A DNA stretch of 64,000 nt from UBA8752 sp965657965 (GTDB lineage: Bacteria > Bacteroidota > Bacteroidia > Flavobacteriales_D > Sanyastnellaceae): assembly GCA_965657965.1 (NCBI GenBank), contig CBFHQM010000003.1, positions 62,001 through 126,000 on the forward strand, written 5' to 3'. The notes beneath the pieces were generated by a model. The model had not been told where the DNA came from, made no database searches, and was given only the letters and a program-made list of their open reading frames with translations. This document shows positions 1 through 8,114 of the stretch, one piece after another. Numbering within the stretch: position 1 is the first letter of the stretch; each line of letters begins with the position of its first letter. A program made the translations under genes and the position numbers.

Positions 1-141
1 TCAACTTACCCCCGAAGCAAGTGGGCAACCACACAAGCCGCTGCCTCGTGCTCGGTGCCGTCCATGGCCCACATGTTGGCCTGCTTTCCGTCCCCTCTTC
101 TGTCCCCAATGGGACCCGAATACACTGACTTCGTTGCCCCT
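1..141. other. Window edge, no supported gene
   Basis: This is the leading edge of the window, upstream of the first supported gene. A 39-codon minus-strand frame starting with GTG ends at the TAA at 6-8, but it has no recognisable domain and I do not call it. No hairpin or tRNA-like structure is evident. Confidence 0.4.
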
Positions 142-663
142 ATGTCTGCTCCATTTCCCACACCCAGCCAAGCTGCAATCCTTCTCGATCGAGATGGCGT
201 CATCAACCATGATCCAGGCGACTACACCACTTGCTTGGCCGAATTTCATGTGTTGCCCACGGTCTTGGACACGCTTCGCGCTTGGAAAGCTGCCGGATTC
301 AAATTGATCCTGATCACCAATCAAGGCGGCATTGCCAAGGGGCGATATGGCCACGAGGAGGTCAACGTTATTCATGCTCACCTGCGCAGCGTATGTGAAG
401 AAGCCGGAGCTCCACTCGACGATATTTTTTACAGTCCACATCACCCTGACTTTGGGCAAAGTTTAAGCCGAAAGCCCGGTTCGCTCATGGTAGAGCGTGC
501 CCTTGCCCGCCACGGTTTGGACCCCGACAAATGCTGGATGTTTGGAGACAAGGCCCGGGACATCGATTGTGCGCTGGGAGCCGGCGTCAGGCACGGCGTC
601 CTGATCGAGCCCAATGCCCCTCTTTCGCAATGGTTGGGGGTTCCGCTGGCCAACCGGGGTTAA
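142..663 (+). CDS. HAD-IIIA phosphatase, GmhB-like
   Basis: A 173-residue HAD-superfamily phosphatase of the histidinol-phosphate / D-glycero-manno-heptose-1,7-bisphosphate phosphatase group. The nucleophile motif DRDGVIN begins at about residue 16, the motif II block is ITNQGG near residue 60, the motif III lysine lies in RKPG and the acidic motif IV is GDKARDID. The frame is open upstream to position 55, but the ATG at 142 starts just before the core domain and gives the usual family length. Classical GmhB binds zinc with cysteines around a CPHHP...C.CRKP segment. Here the equivalent is SPHHP...SLSRKPG, so the cysteines are replaced while HHP is kept. The substrate is therefore uncertain: heptose bisphosphate is plausible but not shown. 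The stop overlaps a promoter-like box for the next gene. Confidence 0.85.
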   Translation: MSAPFPTPSQAAILLDRDGVINHDPGDYTTCLAEFHVLPTVLDTLRAWKAAGFKLILITNQGGIAKGRYGHEEVNVIHAHLRSVCEEAGAPLDDIFYSPHHPDFGQSLSRKPGSLMVERALARHGLDPDKCWMFGDKARDIDCALGAGVRHGVLIEPNAPLSQWLGVPLANRG

Positions 664-668
664 GTTTG
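661..668 (+). promoter_or_regulatory. -7 box TAAGTTTG before aminotransferase
   Basis: This is an exact match to the Bacteroidota -7 consensus TAnnTTTG. Its first three bases are the TAA stop of the HAD phosphatase. It ends three bases before the GTG at 672, so a transcript from here would be leaderless or nearly so. No clear TTTG -33 element is seen. Confidence 0.5.
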
Positions 669-671
669 CAC

Positions 672-1532
672 GTGCGCCACATTCTCGTCAACAGTCAATT
701 GGTCCCGACATCGTCGGAAAACACTGGACTCTCGGTCAAAAGCCGGGCCTTCTTGTTTGCTGACGGGATTTTCGAAACCATTCGTGTGGCCAAGGGTGTC
801 CCGCTCTTTCTCGATGACCACTTCCAGCGGTTGCGGGAGGGTCTGAAAGCCCACCGTATTCCTGCGCCATTGGGATTCACCCCGGCGAGCATCGCAAAAG
901 ACATTGCTGTTTTGCTCGAGGCGGAAGGCCTGAGCGAAGGTGCGCGCATTCGCATGACGCTCAGCCGAAGCGGTGCTGGATTCTACACCCCAGAAGAGAA
1001 TGGACTCGACGTCGTCATGACCGCACAAGCGGTAGACTCTGTGGAGTATGTACTCAACGACAAGGGGCTGTCGACCGACATCTACCCCGAGATGAAGTGC
1101 ACGCCGAATCACCTGTCGAAGTTCAAGAACATCGCATCGAGCATTTACGTGCAGAGCGGGCTCTGGGCCAAAGAAAATGGTGTGGGGTCTGCCTTGATCC
1201 AAAACGACAAGATGGGCATCATCGAAAGCACGGCCTCCAACTTGTTTTTGGTCTCCAACGGCGTGTTGTACACGCCCGGATTAGACTCGGGTGCAACGGC
1301 CGGGATCATGCGCGCTCAAGTGATCAACCTCGCCTTGTCTTCGGGCATGAAGGTTTATGAATGCAACCTGACCCCCCAAAATCTATTGGTCGCCGACGAG
1401 GTCTTTTTGACCAATGTGGTGCAAGGCATGCAATGGGTGGGCAGCTATCGAACCAAACGATACTTTAATACCGCCACAGCGGAATTGGTCCGCCTGTTGA
1501 ACAACTTGGTCCGGCCGCTTTATCAGGCCTGA
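672..1532 (+). CDS. class IV PLP aminotransferase (PabC/BCAT-like)
   Basis: A 286-residue fold-type IV pyridoxal-phosphate enzyme, the family of branched-chain aminotransferase, D-amino-acid aminotransferase and 4-amino-4-deoxychorismate lyase. Visible hallmarks are the N-terminal RAFLFADGIFETIRV segment, a lysine-bearing LSKFKN block (Lys152 is the probable Schiff-base lysine) and the glutamate motif IIESTASNLF. The start is ambiguous between TTG 666 and GTG 672. I prefer GTG because the -7-like box ends three bases upstream. Which reaction it catalyses cannot be decided from sequence, although a folate role (PabC) would fit folP a few kilobases away. The last ten bases overlap the 3' end of the convergent permease gene. 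Confidence 0.85.
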   Translation: MRHILVNSQLVPTSSENTGLSVKSRAFLFADGIFETIRVAKGVPLFLDDHFQRLREGLKAHRIPAPLGFTPASIAKDIAVLLEAEGLSEGARIRMTLSRSGAGFYTPEENGLDVVMTAQAVDSVEYVLNDKGLSTDIYPEMKCTPNHLSKFKNIASSIYVQSGLWAKENGVGSALIQNDKMGIIESTASNLFLVSNGVLYTPGLDSGATAGIMRAQVINLALSSGMKVYECNLTPQNLLVADEVFLTNVVQGMQWVGSYRTKRYFNTATAELVRLLNNLVRPLYQA

Positions 1533-2533
1533 GCCGCCCGTGGGTCCAACAGGCGATAGGCCAAGTCGGTCACCGCATTGACCGTCACAAACACCAAACT
1601 GACAAACAACACCCCGCCCATGACCAAGGGCAAGTCTTGTTGCTCAAGTGCGTCGAAAAGGAGAAAGCCCAAACCTCTCCAACCGAAGACGAACTCAACA
1701 AAAACAGCCCCCGCCAACAGTTGAGCCAACCACCCACTGGCCGAGGTCAACACTGGATTCAACGCATTGCGCAACACATGATGACGGAGCACCTCCATGT
1801 CCGTCGCGCCAAATGCACGGGCCGTGCGCACATGTGGCGCAGCCAAAACGTCCAACGCCGCTCCACGGGTGAGTTGAGCCAACACCGACAAGGGACGAAG
1901 ACCCAGCGTCAAAGCAGGCAGCCACAAATTCCGCCAGGCCAAAACCGTTTCTCCTTGTGCATTTAGGTCGTGGAGACTCCCGGTGAGCGGCAGACCTGTC
2001 CAATGGCCCCATCTTACCGCAAAAGCGTACCCAATCAGAACCGCCATAAAGAAACTCGGTGCACTCATGCCCATCACGCTCCCTCCCACCACGATGCGGT
2101 CGAACCACCCTCCGGGACGCCGTGCCGCATACAACCCCATGGGTATGCCCAATGTGAGTGCAAAGAGAAGCGCAGTCACAGCCAAGAGCGCAGTTCCTGG
2201 AAATGCGGCCACCAACAATTCCACCACCCCTTCGGGACGCACAAAGCTTTGGCCCAACGATGGCCACCGAAGCCCCCAATCACCCGCTTCTGTATGCCCC
2301 ATGGGCAGAAGGTCTCCCAACATGTGAAAGTAGCGTTCATGCAAAGGGCGATCCAATCCGAATTTGGCCTGTAGGTCTGCAATGACCTGAGGGTCCGCTT
2401 GCTGCCCTGCCAATTGACGCGCGGGATCGGGCACCGCCGTAAAAATCAAAAACACCAGGGTAAAACTGCCCCACAAGACAGCCAAGCCACGGCCAGCGCG
2501 CTTGAGCCAAGTATAGACAGTGCGCTCCCCCAT
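1523..2533 (-). CDS. ABC transporter permease, DppB/OppB family
   Basis: A 336-residue integral membrane permease of the dipeptide/oligopeptide/nickel ABC importer family (BPD_transp_1). It has an N-terminal membrane helix (about residues 14-35), a periplasmic loop with the family-typical LDRPLHERY segment, and a hydrophobic core of about five helices. The cytoplasmic EAA coupling loop is recognisable around RTARAFGATDMEVLRHHVLRNA. The ATG overlaps the stop of the upstream DoxX gene (TGATG), implying translational coupling. No ATPase, second permease or solute-binding gene lies beside it, so the rest of the transporter must be encoded elsewhere or this is an orphan. The substrate is unknown. 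Confidence 0.85.
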   Translation of the reverse strand: MGERTVYTWLKRAGRGLAVLWGSFTLVFLIFTAVPDPARQLAGQQADPQVIADLQAKFGLDRPLHERYFHMLGDLLPMGHTEAGDWGLRWPSLGQSFVRPEGVVELLVAAFPGTALLAVTALLFALTLGIPMGLYAARRPGGWFDRIVVGGSVMGMSAPSFFMAVLIGYAFAVRWGHWTGLPLTGSLHDLNAQGETVLAWRNLWLPALTLGLRPLSVLAQLTRGAALDVLAAPHVRTARAFGATDMEVLRHHVLRNALNPVLTSASGWLAQLLAGAVFVEFVFGWRGLGFLLFDALEQQDLPLVMGGVLFVSLVFVTVNAVTDLAYRLLDPRAAQA

Positions 2534-3918
2534 CAATCGTCGCCAAGCGCGTCTTCACAATTGGCGGGCACGTCGCGCCAGGCCCATTTGTTTTGGACCA
2601 CGCCGTCCTTGATCAGCACCACACCCGGATTGCTCCGGACAATGATTTTGAGCTCGGTCGGATCCGTGGTGTAGAACGCATAGTCCGCTGAATGTGCTTG
2701 CTTGAATCCCTTGATTTGTTCTGAAGTGGCCGGAGTCAACGCGCCTGTTCTCCACCCCCTCTTTGTGGCATCGGCAAACAGTGCTTGAATTTCCGCTTGG
2801 CCCCGCCCTTCTGAAGCCTCCAGATCTTTGGATACATGCCAAAGTGTGTAGCCATCGGACAACATCTCTGTCAATTGGCTCTCTCCGGCTTCGTTTGTGA
2901 CGTCCAAGTCAAAAATCAAAGGCTCGTAGCCGTCCGACACTTTGACTTCAATGGCGTTGTCCCAATCGGCTTCAGGGAAGCGCGCTTTGAACCGCTCGTC
3001 CTGCCAAAGCTTCGCCGCCATGTATTCCGATTGCAATACGACTGTATCCGCACCAGATTCAGCATCAAAAAAGCGCACCTTCTTGTCGAATACCGGGGGA
3101 TCCAACCCCAATTCATCTGCACTCGCCATGTTGCGTTCAATGTCCTGACCAATGGCGTATGGCCGGTAATCTTTGGCTGGCAAGTGCTGCAAAGTGTAGA
3201 CCTGAAAGGCCACTGCCACAAGCAAAACGCCCGCTGCCATGGCCCATTCCTGGGTTGGCCCTTCCCGCTTCCAACGCCGGCGGATGCCTTCGGCAGCAGC
3301 CAAACCCAATGCGAGAAACAGGGTGGGAAAGCCCCACTCGAGCATCACCTCACCAAAGATGTAGGTGATGACCAAAGCCGCAGTGTACATCCAGATGGAC
3401 CGGCGCCGTTCATTCAACTCAAACCCGGAGGTCCACGCACTCAACAGCACGGGGAAAAGCAAAAGAAGCAAGACCACATCCTTGATGAAACTCTCATGTG
3501 GCGTCAAGGGAATGGCATTTCCGAAGCATCCGCAACTCAACACGCATTGATTTGGAATCACCACTTCTACCCCGGCCTCCACGATGGTTTTAAATCCAAA
3601 GGGGTCACAGTGGTCGGTGTACCAGGTGAGCCAAGTAAAAAAGAGCATCAACACCAAGGTCAACGCCGTGGTAAGCCGTGGCAAAGCCCCCACCAGAAGT
3701 GCAACGCCCAACAATACTTCACCAATGGAAGCCAACATGCCCAACTCAAGGGCATAGGGCGCCCATGCTTCGAGGTTTAAGGCACCGGGCTCGAAATACT
3801 CTTCGAGCTTGTACATGAACCCTTTGGCGTCGTTGATTTTGATCAAGCCAGAGACCACAAATAGGGCGCCCACAAGGACGCGGCAAAGGTTGGCCAAGGA
3901 CAGCAAAATGTTTCTCAT
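2533..3918 (-). CDS. DoxX-like BT_3928 family membrane protein
   Basis: A 461-residue protein with two parts. Residues 1 to about 240 form a DoxX-like multi-helix membrane domain with the motif SGLIKINDAKGF near the N-terminus and the Cys-rich segment LSCGCFGNAIPLTPHESF. The C-terminal ~200 residues are soluble and end in a thioredoxin-like stretch (IIRSNPGVVLIKDGVV, resembling a cis-Pro loop) with no CxxC pair. This architecture matches the Bacteroidota BT_3928 family, whose function is not established. A redox or quinone-linked membrane role is only inference from DoxX. Start ATG 3918 is chosen at MRNILL, because the upstream extension to 3942 adds no domain. It lies between the DUF1599 gene and the permease in an apparent operon. 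Confidence 0.85.
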   Translation of the reverse strand: MRNILLSLANLCRVLVGALFVVSGLIKINDAKGFMYKLEEYFEPGALNLEAWAPYALELGMLASIGEVLLGVALLVGALPRLTTALTLVLMLFFTWLTWYTDHCDPFGFKTIVEAGVEVVIPNQCVLSCGCFGNAIPLTPHESFIKDVVLLLLLFPVLLSAWTSGFELNERRRSIWMYTAALVITYIFGEVMLEWGFPTLFLALGLAAAEGIRRRWKREGPTQEWAMAAGVLLVAVAFQVYTLQHLPAKDYRPYAIGQDIERNMASADELGLDPPVFDKKVRFFDAESGADTVVLQSEYMAAKLWQDERFKARFPEADWDNAIEVKVSDGYEPLIFDLDVTNEAGESQLTEMLSDGYTLWHVSKDLEASEGRGQAEIQALFADATKRGWRTGALTPATSEQIKGFKQAHSADYAFYTTDPTELKIIVRSNPGVVLIKDGVVQNKWAWRDVPANCEDALGDD

Positions 3919-3994
3919 GGGAAGACAGTATCTCTTCTGCAATTTCGCTCGGAAACGTCCCCCTTTGCGGCTGACTTAACAGCGCATTAACACC

Positions 3995-4588
3995 TCAATG
4001 GTTGGATTCTCCAGAAGACAGGTGAATCAGGGCAAACAAAGCATAGTTGGCCATGTCCATGTAACCTGCATCCACCCCTTCGCTCACTTTCGCACCCCCA
4101 ACCAGATCTTCGAGCTGCTTGATCCGCAGCAATTTCATCAGAATCAGGTCTGTTAGACTCGAGACGCGCATGTCACGCCATGCTTCGCCGTAGTCATGGT
4201 TTTTCAGCTGCATCAAGGCCCGTGTGCTCGCTAGGGCCGCCTCGTAATGCCCTTGGGCCTCCTTTGGAGGCATCTCCAACGGAGCATCCTCTGGCAATTC
4301 CAATTGAATCAGGGCCATCATGCAATAGTTGATGATGCCCACAAACTCCGGCTGAATCCCTTCGTCAACTTTTCGCTCACCGCCCTCCTGCAAGGTGCGA
4401 ATGCGCTGCGCCTTGATGAAGATCTGATCGGTTAGCGAGCTCGGACGCAAAACGCGCCATGCCGTTCCATAATCGTGCATCTTGTCTGCAAACAAGGCCC
4501 GGCACAGTGCCACTTGGGCGTCGTATTCAGACAGCGTTAAGGCCGGATGGCCATTGGCGAAATTGGAAGGTGTACCCGCTTCAGTCAT
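3995..4588 (-). CDS. DUF1599 protein with two tandem domains
   Basis: A 197-residue soluble protein made of two copies of the DUF1599 (nucleotide-modification-associated) domain. The copies are recognisable by the parallel blocks HDYGTAWRVLRPSSLTDQI and HDYGEAWRDMRVSSLTDLI, each followed by an [I/L]RIK-type helix and then INYCMMALIQ or ANYALFALIH. The biochemical role is not established for the cellular, non-phage members. In Bacteroidota the gene is a frequent neighbour of the DoxX BT_3928 gene and folP, as seen here. ATG 4588 (MTEAGTP) is preferred over the longer frame to 4660. It is divergent from folP, with 125 bases between the start codons. Confidence 0.85.
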   Translation of the reverse strand: MTEAGTPSNFANGHPALTLSEYDAQVALCRALFADKMHDYGTAWRVLRPSSLTDQIFIKAQRIRTLQEGGERKVDEGIQPEFVGIINYCMMALIQLELPEDAPLEMPPKEAQGHYEAALASTRALMQLKNHDYGEAWRDMRVSSLTDLILMKLLRIKQLEDLVGGAKVSEGVDAGYMDMANYALFALIHLSSGESNH

Positions 4589-4594
4589 GAGGTT

Positions 4595-4602
4595 CAAATG
4601 TC
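4595..4602 (-). promoter_or_regulatory. near-consensus -7 box GACATTTG
   Basis: A one-mismatch version of TAnnTTTG on the minus strand, ending six bases before the DUF1599 start codon. The divergent folP gene has a mirror-image counterpart (CACATTTG, also six bases from its ATG). Confidence 0.3.
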
Positions 4603-4699
4603 CGAAGGGAAAGGCGTGCACAAAACACCCCGGGCACATGCTCCACAAAGGGTTACCCACAAGTCATCCCCGACTCTGCCAATTTTGCCCTTCCGTCTG

Positions 4700-4707
4700 C
4701 ACATTTG
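4700..4707 (+). promoter_or_regulatory. near-consensus -7 box CACATTTG
   Basis: A one-mismatch TAnnTTTG element that ends six bases before the folP ATG at 4714. The pairing with a similar box for the divergent DUF1599 gene supports a shared divergent promoter region. Confidence 0.3.
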
Positions 4708-4713
4708 TAGGAC

Positions 4714-5553
4714 ATGGATTCTGCGCCCTCTGGCCCTTTTCGCCTCGATTTGAATCGCCCCTTGGTGATGGGCATTCTGAATGCCACTCCCGATTCTTTT
4801 CACGCAGGAAGTCGGGTGAACGCGGACAATGCCATGGCCCTCGCTGCTCAGCAAATCTCAGAAGGTGCCGATTGGCTTGACCTTGGTGGACAAAGCTCAA
4901 GGCCAGGTGCAGATCAAGTCGGGCCTGAAGAAGAATGGAGGCGCATTGGTCCCATTTTGCACGAAGTCGTGGAGCGCTGGCCCAATGTGACCGTAAGCGT
5001 CGATACATTTTACTCCCGTGTCGCGGAAAAAGCCCTGAATGCAGGTGCCCGCATCATCAACGACATTTCGGCAGGGAACATGGACCCGGAGCTCCCCCAT
5101 GTCGTGGCCGAGAAAAAGGCGCCTTATGTCATAATGCACATGCAAGGGACACCCAAGACCATGCAACTTCGACCGATTTACGCAGATGTCCTCTCTGAGG
5201 TCAAAACCCATCTTGAAGAGAAAGTCGGCTTCATGCGAAGTTTGGGCATAGACCAATTGATTTTGGATCCAGGCTTCGGTTTTGGCAAACGGATGGAGGA
5301 CAATTACGCCTTGCTCAACGGGCTCTTGTCTTTCAAGGATCTGGGTTGCCCAATCCTTGTCGGAGTGAGCCGCAAGTCCATGATATACAAAGCGCTAGAC
5401 ACCTCCCCAGACCGTGCGCTCAACGGCACAACCGCACTGCATGCCTGGGCGCTGGATCGAGGCGCAGACATCTTGCGTGTACACGATGTTGCGCCAGCAG
5501 TAGAATGCGTTCGACTTCACCAATACCTTCGGGGTTCTCAATGGTCGTCGTGA
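4714..5553 (+). CDS. folP: dihydropteroate synthase
   Basis: Dihydropteroate synthase (279 residues) condenses p-aminobenzoate with dihydropterin pyrophosphate in folate synthesis. All landmark loops are present: GILNATPDSF near residue 20 (pyrophosphate-binding loop 1), the DLGGQSSRPGA block (loop 2), VDTF, the INDISAGN block, MHMQGTPKTMQ, LDPGFGFGK, VGVSRKSMI and the C-terminal RVHDV. Length and order are normal for the family. cdaA follows one base after its stop, a folP-cdaA arrangement common in Bacteroidota, so the two are almost certainly co-transcribed. Confidence 0.97.
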   Translation: MDSAPSGPFRLDLNRPLVMGILNATPDSFHAGSRVNADNAMALAAQQISEGADWLDLGGQSSRPGADQVGPEEEWRRIGPILHEVVERWPNVTVSVDTFYSRVAEKALNAGARIINDISAGNMDPELPHVVAEKKAPYVIMHMQGTPKTMQLRPIYADVLSEVKTHLEEKVGFMRSLGIDQLILDPGFGFGKRMEDNYALLNGLLSFKDLGCPILVGVSRKSMIYKALDTSPDRALNGTTALHAWALDRGADILRVHDVAPAVECVRLHQYLRGSQWSS

Positions 5554-5554
5554 C

Positions 5555-6376
5555 ATGATCGAACAAGCCGCACTTCAATTTGGCCTCTGGCAAATGCTGG
5601 ACATCCTCGCGGTGGCCATCATTTTGTACCAATTGTATCGCTTGAGCCGGGGCACAGCCGCGATTCACATTTTCGTAGGTGTCTTGGCCATTTACTTGGT
5701 CTACCAAATTGTGGATGCCCTTCAAATGCGAATGCTCGCCGAGATCATGGGGCAATTCATTGGCGTGGGAGTGATCGCATTGCTCATTGTATTTCAGCAA
5801 GAGCTGCGCCGATTTCTGCTGTTGATTGGCAACCGTCAAGTCATGGGGTCTGCACCCACCTGGCTTCAAAAATGGCTGGGTCGCAACGATGAGTCCACAT
5901 CCAACGAGGCCCGTTGGGAAGCACTAAAAGGCGGCCTTGAAGAATGTCGCCGCAGAAAACTGGGTGCTTTGGTTGTGGTGCCCTCAGAGGCCGACCCTGC
6001 AACAGTAGCCACCGGATGGACGGCCATCGATGCCAAACTCTCGGCCGCATTGGTGGTGGCCCTGTTTGAAAAAGCAAGTCCATTGCACGATGGTGCCGCG
6101 TGCATTGACCAAGACCGCATCCATTGGGCAGGGGGAATATTGCCCGTCTCTGGACGCATGGACCTCCCTTCTCAGTGTGGTACTCGACACCGCGCTGCGG
6201 TGGGCATTTCCGAACAAACGGACGCCGTGGTACTGGTGGTCAGTGAAGAAACTGGCGCTTTGTCTTTTGTTCATGAGGGGCGCCTTGAGCTCGGGCTTTC
6301 TTTTGACCGGCTCTCAGAAAGAATCGAGTTGGCACTCACCGACCGCAACGCACAACGCCAAGACAAAGAGGCGTGA
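5555..6376 (+). CDS. cdaA: membrane diadenylate cyclase CdaA
   Basis: A CdaA/DacA-type enzyme (273 residues) that makes the second messenger c-di-AMP from two ATP molecules. About three N-terminal membrane helices (roughly residues 10-90) anchor a DisA_N catalytic domain. That domain carries LGALVVV, the DGA motif in PLHDGAACI and the RHR motif in GTRHRAAVG, followed by the VSEETGALSFV segment. These are the residues that bind ATP and metal in this family. It starts one base after the folP stop. No YbbR-domain regulator (CdaR) follows, unlike in Firmicutes. It ends immediately against the convergent downstream gene. Confidence 0.95.
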   Translation: MIEQAALQFGLWQMLDILAVAIILYQLYRLSRGTAAIHIFVGVLAIYLVYQIVDALQMRMLAEIMGQFIGVGVIALLIVFQQELRRFLLLIGNRQVMGSAPTWLQKWLGRNDESTSNEARWEALKGGLEECRRRKLGALVVVPSEADPATVATGWTAIDAKLSAALVVALFEKASPLHDGAACIDQDRIHWAGGILPVSGRMDLPSQCGTRHRAAVGISEQTDAVVLVVSEETGALSFVHEGRLELGLSFDRLSERIELALTDRNAQRQDKEA

Positions 6377-7858
6377 TCAACGAATGACAAACCGCTCGGC
6401 TTGTCCGGATTCGGTTTGAACCACGTATGTGCCCGCAGCCCAACCTTCAGTGTTGAAATTGGACCACCCGGTAGACTGCAAAGGCCATGTGGCTTGGAGT
6501 CTTCCCATGGTGTCAAACACCATCGCCACGCCATTAGACGTGCTTTTTAAACGCACCTGTCCCGTCTCTACACGAAGAAGCAACCGGTTCAAATCCGGCG
6601 CAATGGCTGGTGCTAAATCGCTCACGACTTCCGAAGGACGCACCATAAAAAAATGGCTTTGGGTGCTGATGGCAATGTTGCCACTTTCGAAGAAGGGGTA
6701 AACATTCCAAGCCCCGCCCGAAGTCCCAACACCATCCCAAAATGGGTTCGTGTCAAAAAACGCGGTCATTTCAAGCTCTCCATTGGCCAAGTCCACGATG
6801 TCCAGCACCTGCATGCCCGCGTAATAGTTGGCCTCGTATGCCCGGCCTTCGTGGATGTATAGGTTGTGATCGGTGACGCCCAACGTGCCTTCGTGAAAGC
6901 CAATGGCCACCGGATTGTCCAAGTCTTGCACATCAAAAATCCAGGTCCGCGTGAGCGGTGCAATGCCATTGGACTCGTCAATCTCATCGTTCATGAGTAC
7001 GAACCGTTGATCATCGGTCAACCAACCTTGGTGGGGATAAACCCATTCTGGATTGGTCATCGTTGACAGCGTTTGACAATCCAATTTGTCCTGGACATCA
7101 ATGATGTGACAGCCACTGTACCCGCTAAATGCCATCACGATCTCCTTTCCAACATGCTCGGTATCTGGGCCGGTGTAGATCACCGCTTGAGCATCGTGGA
7201 TGTAGTCTTCCGCCCAAGACCCCACCAAAGTGGGCGCCGAAGGATTGTTGACGTCTACGATGTGCAATCCACCATCAAAGGTGTCTGTTCCGACGCCATA
7301 GATGAACCCGGTCTCGGGGTTTGCCACGACGTTGTGTGCGCTCCCAAAGCCAGTGTAATACGCCAGTAAATCAAGCGGTGCTCCGGGTTCCAAATCCGAC
7401 AGTTGAGACAAATCCACAACTTGCATGCCGTGCTGCCCCGCTTCACTCACGATGAAGGCCACGTCCCCAATCACTTTAATGTCCCGCCAGAGGCTTGGCA
7501 CCGAGGAAGTGGGGATGTCGCTCATGATCACAGGGTTGACCGGATCGGTGACTTCAATCACGGTCGTTCCGTCACTGCGACCAAACAGCATGAACTCACG
7601 GTCACCCGAAGTCCAACCCCAGCAATCATTGCCATTGCCTTCGGGCATCCCTCCCATTTCGACCACGCTCTTCACGCACATCAAATCCATGCCCAGACAA
7701 GGGTAATCTCCGGCAAAACCATCTTCGCAAGGCACCTGTCCCGCAACGTTGGCCGCTGAGGTCAACAACATGACCAGTGCCAGCATGGCGCCAAACTCAA
7801 TTTGAGACCTACCAATCTGCCGCACGGCGCTCAAAAGTTTGCATGGAGATGTATTCAT
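6377..7858 (-). CDS. secreted choice-of-anchor B protein with T9SS tail
   Basis: An exported protein of about 493 residues resembling the choice-of-anchor-B family. After a signal peptide (hydrophobic core MLALVMLLTSAANVAG) comes a repetitive beta-propeller-like region with LVIP/LHIVD-type strands: TTVIEVTDPVNPVI, GMQVVDLSQL, GGLHIVDVNNPSAP and TWIFDVQDLDNPV. The C-terminal ~75 residues (VRLKSTSN ... AAGTYVVQTESGQ ... RFVIR) look like a T9SS type A sorting domain. It is therefore probably exported by the Sec pathway and then passed by T9SS to the cell surface. Start ATG 7858 overlaps the upstream small gene by 50 bases. ATG 7786, which begins at the hydrophobic core and has TGAGTTTG five bases upstream, is a real alternative. 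Confidence 0.8.
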   Translation of the reverse strand: MNTSPCKLLSAVRQIGRSQIEFGAMLALVMLLTSAANVAGQVPCEDGFAGDYPCLGMDLMCVKSVVEMGGMPEGNGNDCWGWTSGDREFMLFGRSDGTTVIEVTDPVNPVIMSDIPTSSVPSLWRDIKVIGDVAFIVSEAGQHGMQVVDLSQLSDLEPGAPLDLLAYYTGFGSAHNVVANPETGFIYGVGTDTFDGGLHIVDVNNPSAPTLVGSWAEDYIHDAQAVIYTGPDTEHVGKEIVMAFSGYSGCHIIDVQDKLDCQTLSTMTNPEWVYPHQGWLTDDQRFVLMNDEIDESNGIAPLTRTWIFDVQDLDNPVAIGFHEGTLGVTDHNLYIHEGRAYEANYYAGMQVLDIVDLANGELEMTAFFDTNPFWDGVGTSGGAWNVYPFFESGNIAISTQSHFFMVRPSEVVSDLAPAIAPDLNRLLLRVETGQVRLKSTSNGVAMVFDTMGRLQATWPLQSTGWSNFNTEGWAAGTYVVQTESGQAERFVIR

Positions 7859-8093
7859 CCTGTTCAATGTCGTGTAGGGTATGACGCAGCTTGTCCAGAA
7901 ACCGTTGCTTGAGCACGGGTGTACCGGAAGGGCGATAGCCAATGATCAATTGACGCGCGCGCGACGCTTCTTTGACCGACTGAACGGCCATTTCGAGTGC
8001 CCGTACATCTTCCTCATTCTCCATGGTCAACACCGCATCCATCAACACCAACTTTCTGTTGGCCAAAGCCGAAGATTCGTTCTCTAAGCTCAT
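7809..8093 (-). CDS. small hypothetical protein, antitoxin-like
   Basis: A 94-residue acidic/helical protein. The layout is a short helix (RKLVLMDAVLTMENEEDV), a basic middle (KEASRARQLIIGYRPSG), a second helix (FLDKLRHTLHDIEQDE) and the ending ISMQTFERRAADW. This resembles the small Bacteroidota addiction-module antitoxin-like proteins that precede a RelE/ParE toxin and end in an [IV]S.E.F segment. No toxin gene is adjacent: the downstream gene is a secreted propeller protein. The match is by overall pattern only and the function is unproven. It lies 21 bases after the M49 peptidase gene. Confidence 0.55.
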   Translation of the reverse strand: MSLENESSALANRKLVLMDAVLTMENEEDVRALEMAVQSVKEASRARQLIIGYRPSGTPVLKQRFLDKLRHTLHDIEQDEYISMQTFERRAADW

Positions 8094-8114
8094 GCTGCTG
8101 CTTCAATCAGAGAA

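Noticed and set aside
6..206. Minus-strand reading frame at the left edge
   Set aside because: It overlaps the start of the HAD phosphatase, has no recognised domain, and only its last ~39 codons fall outside that gene.
2836..3780. Long plus-strand frame opposite the DoxX gene
   Set aside because: It is a complementary-strand shadow of a clearly conserved gene, with no motifs and a composition rich in Gly, His and Pro.
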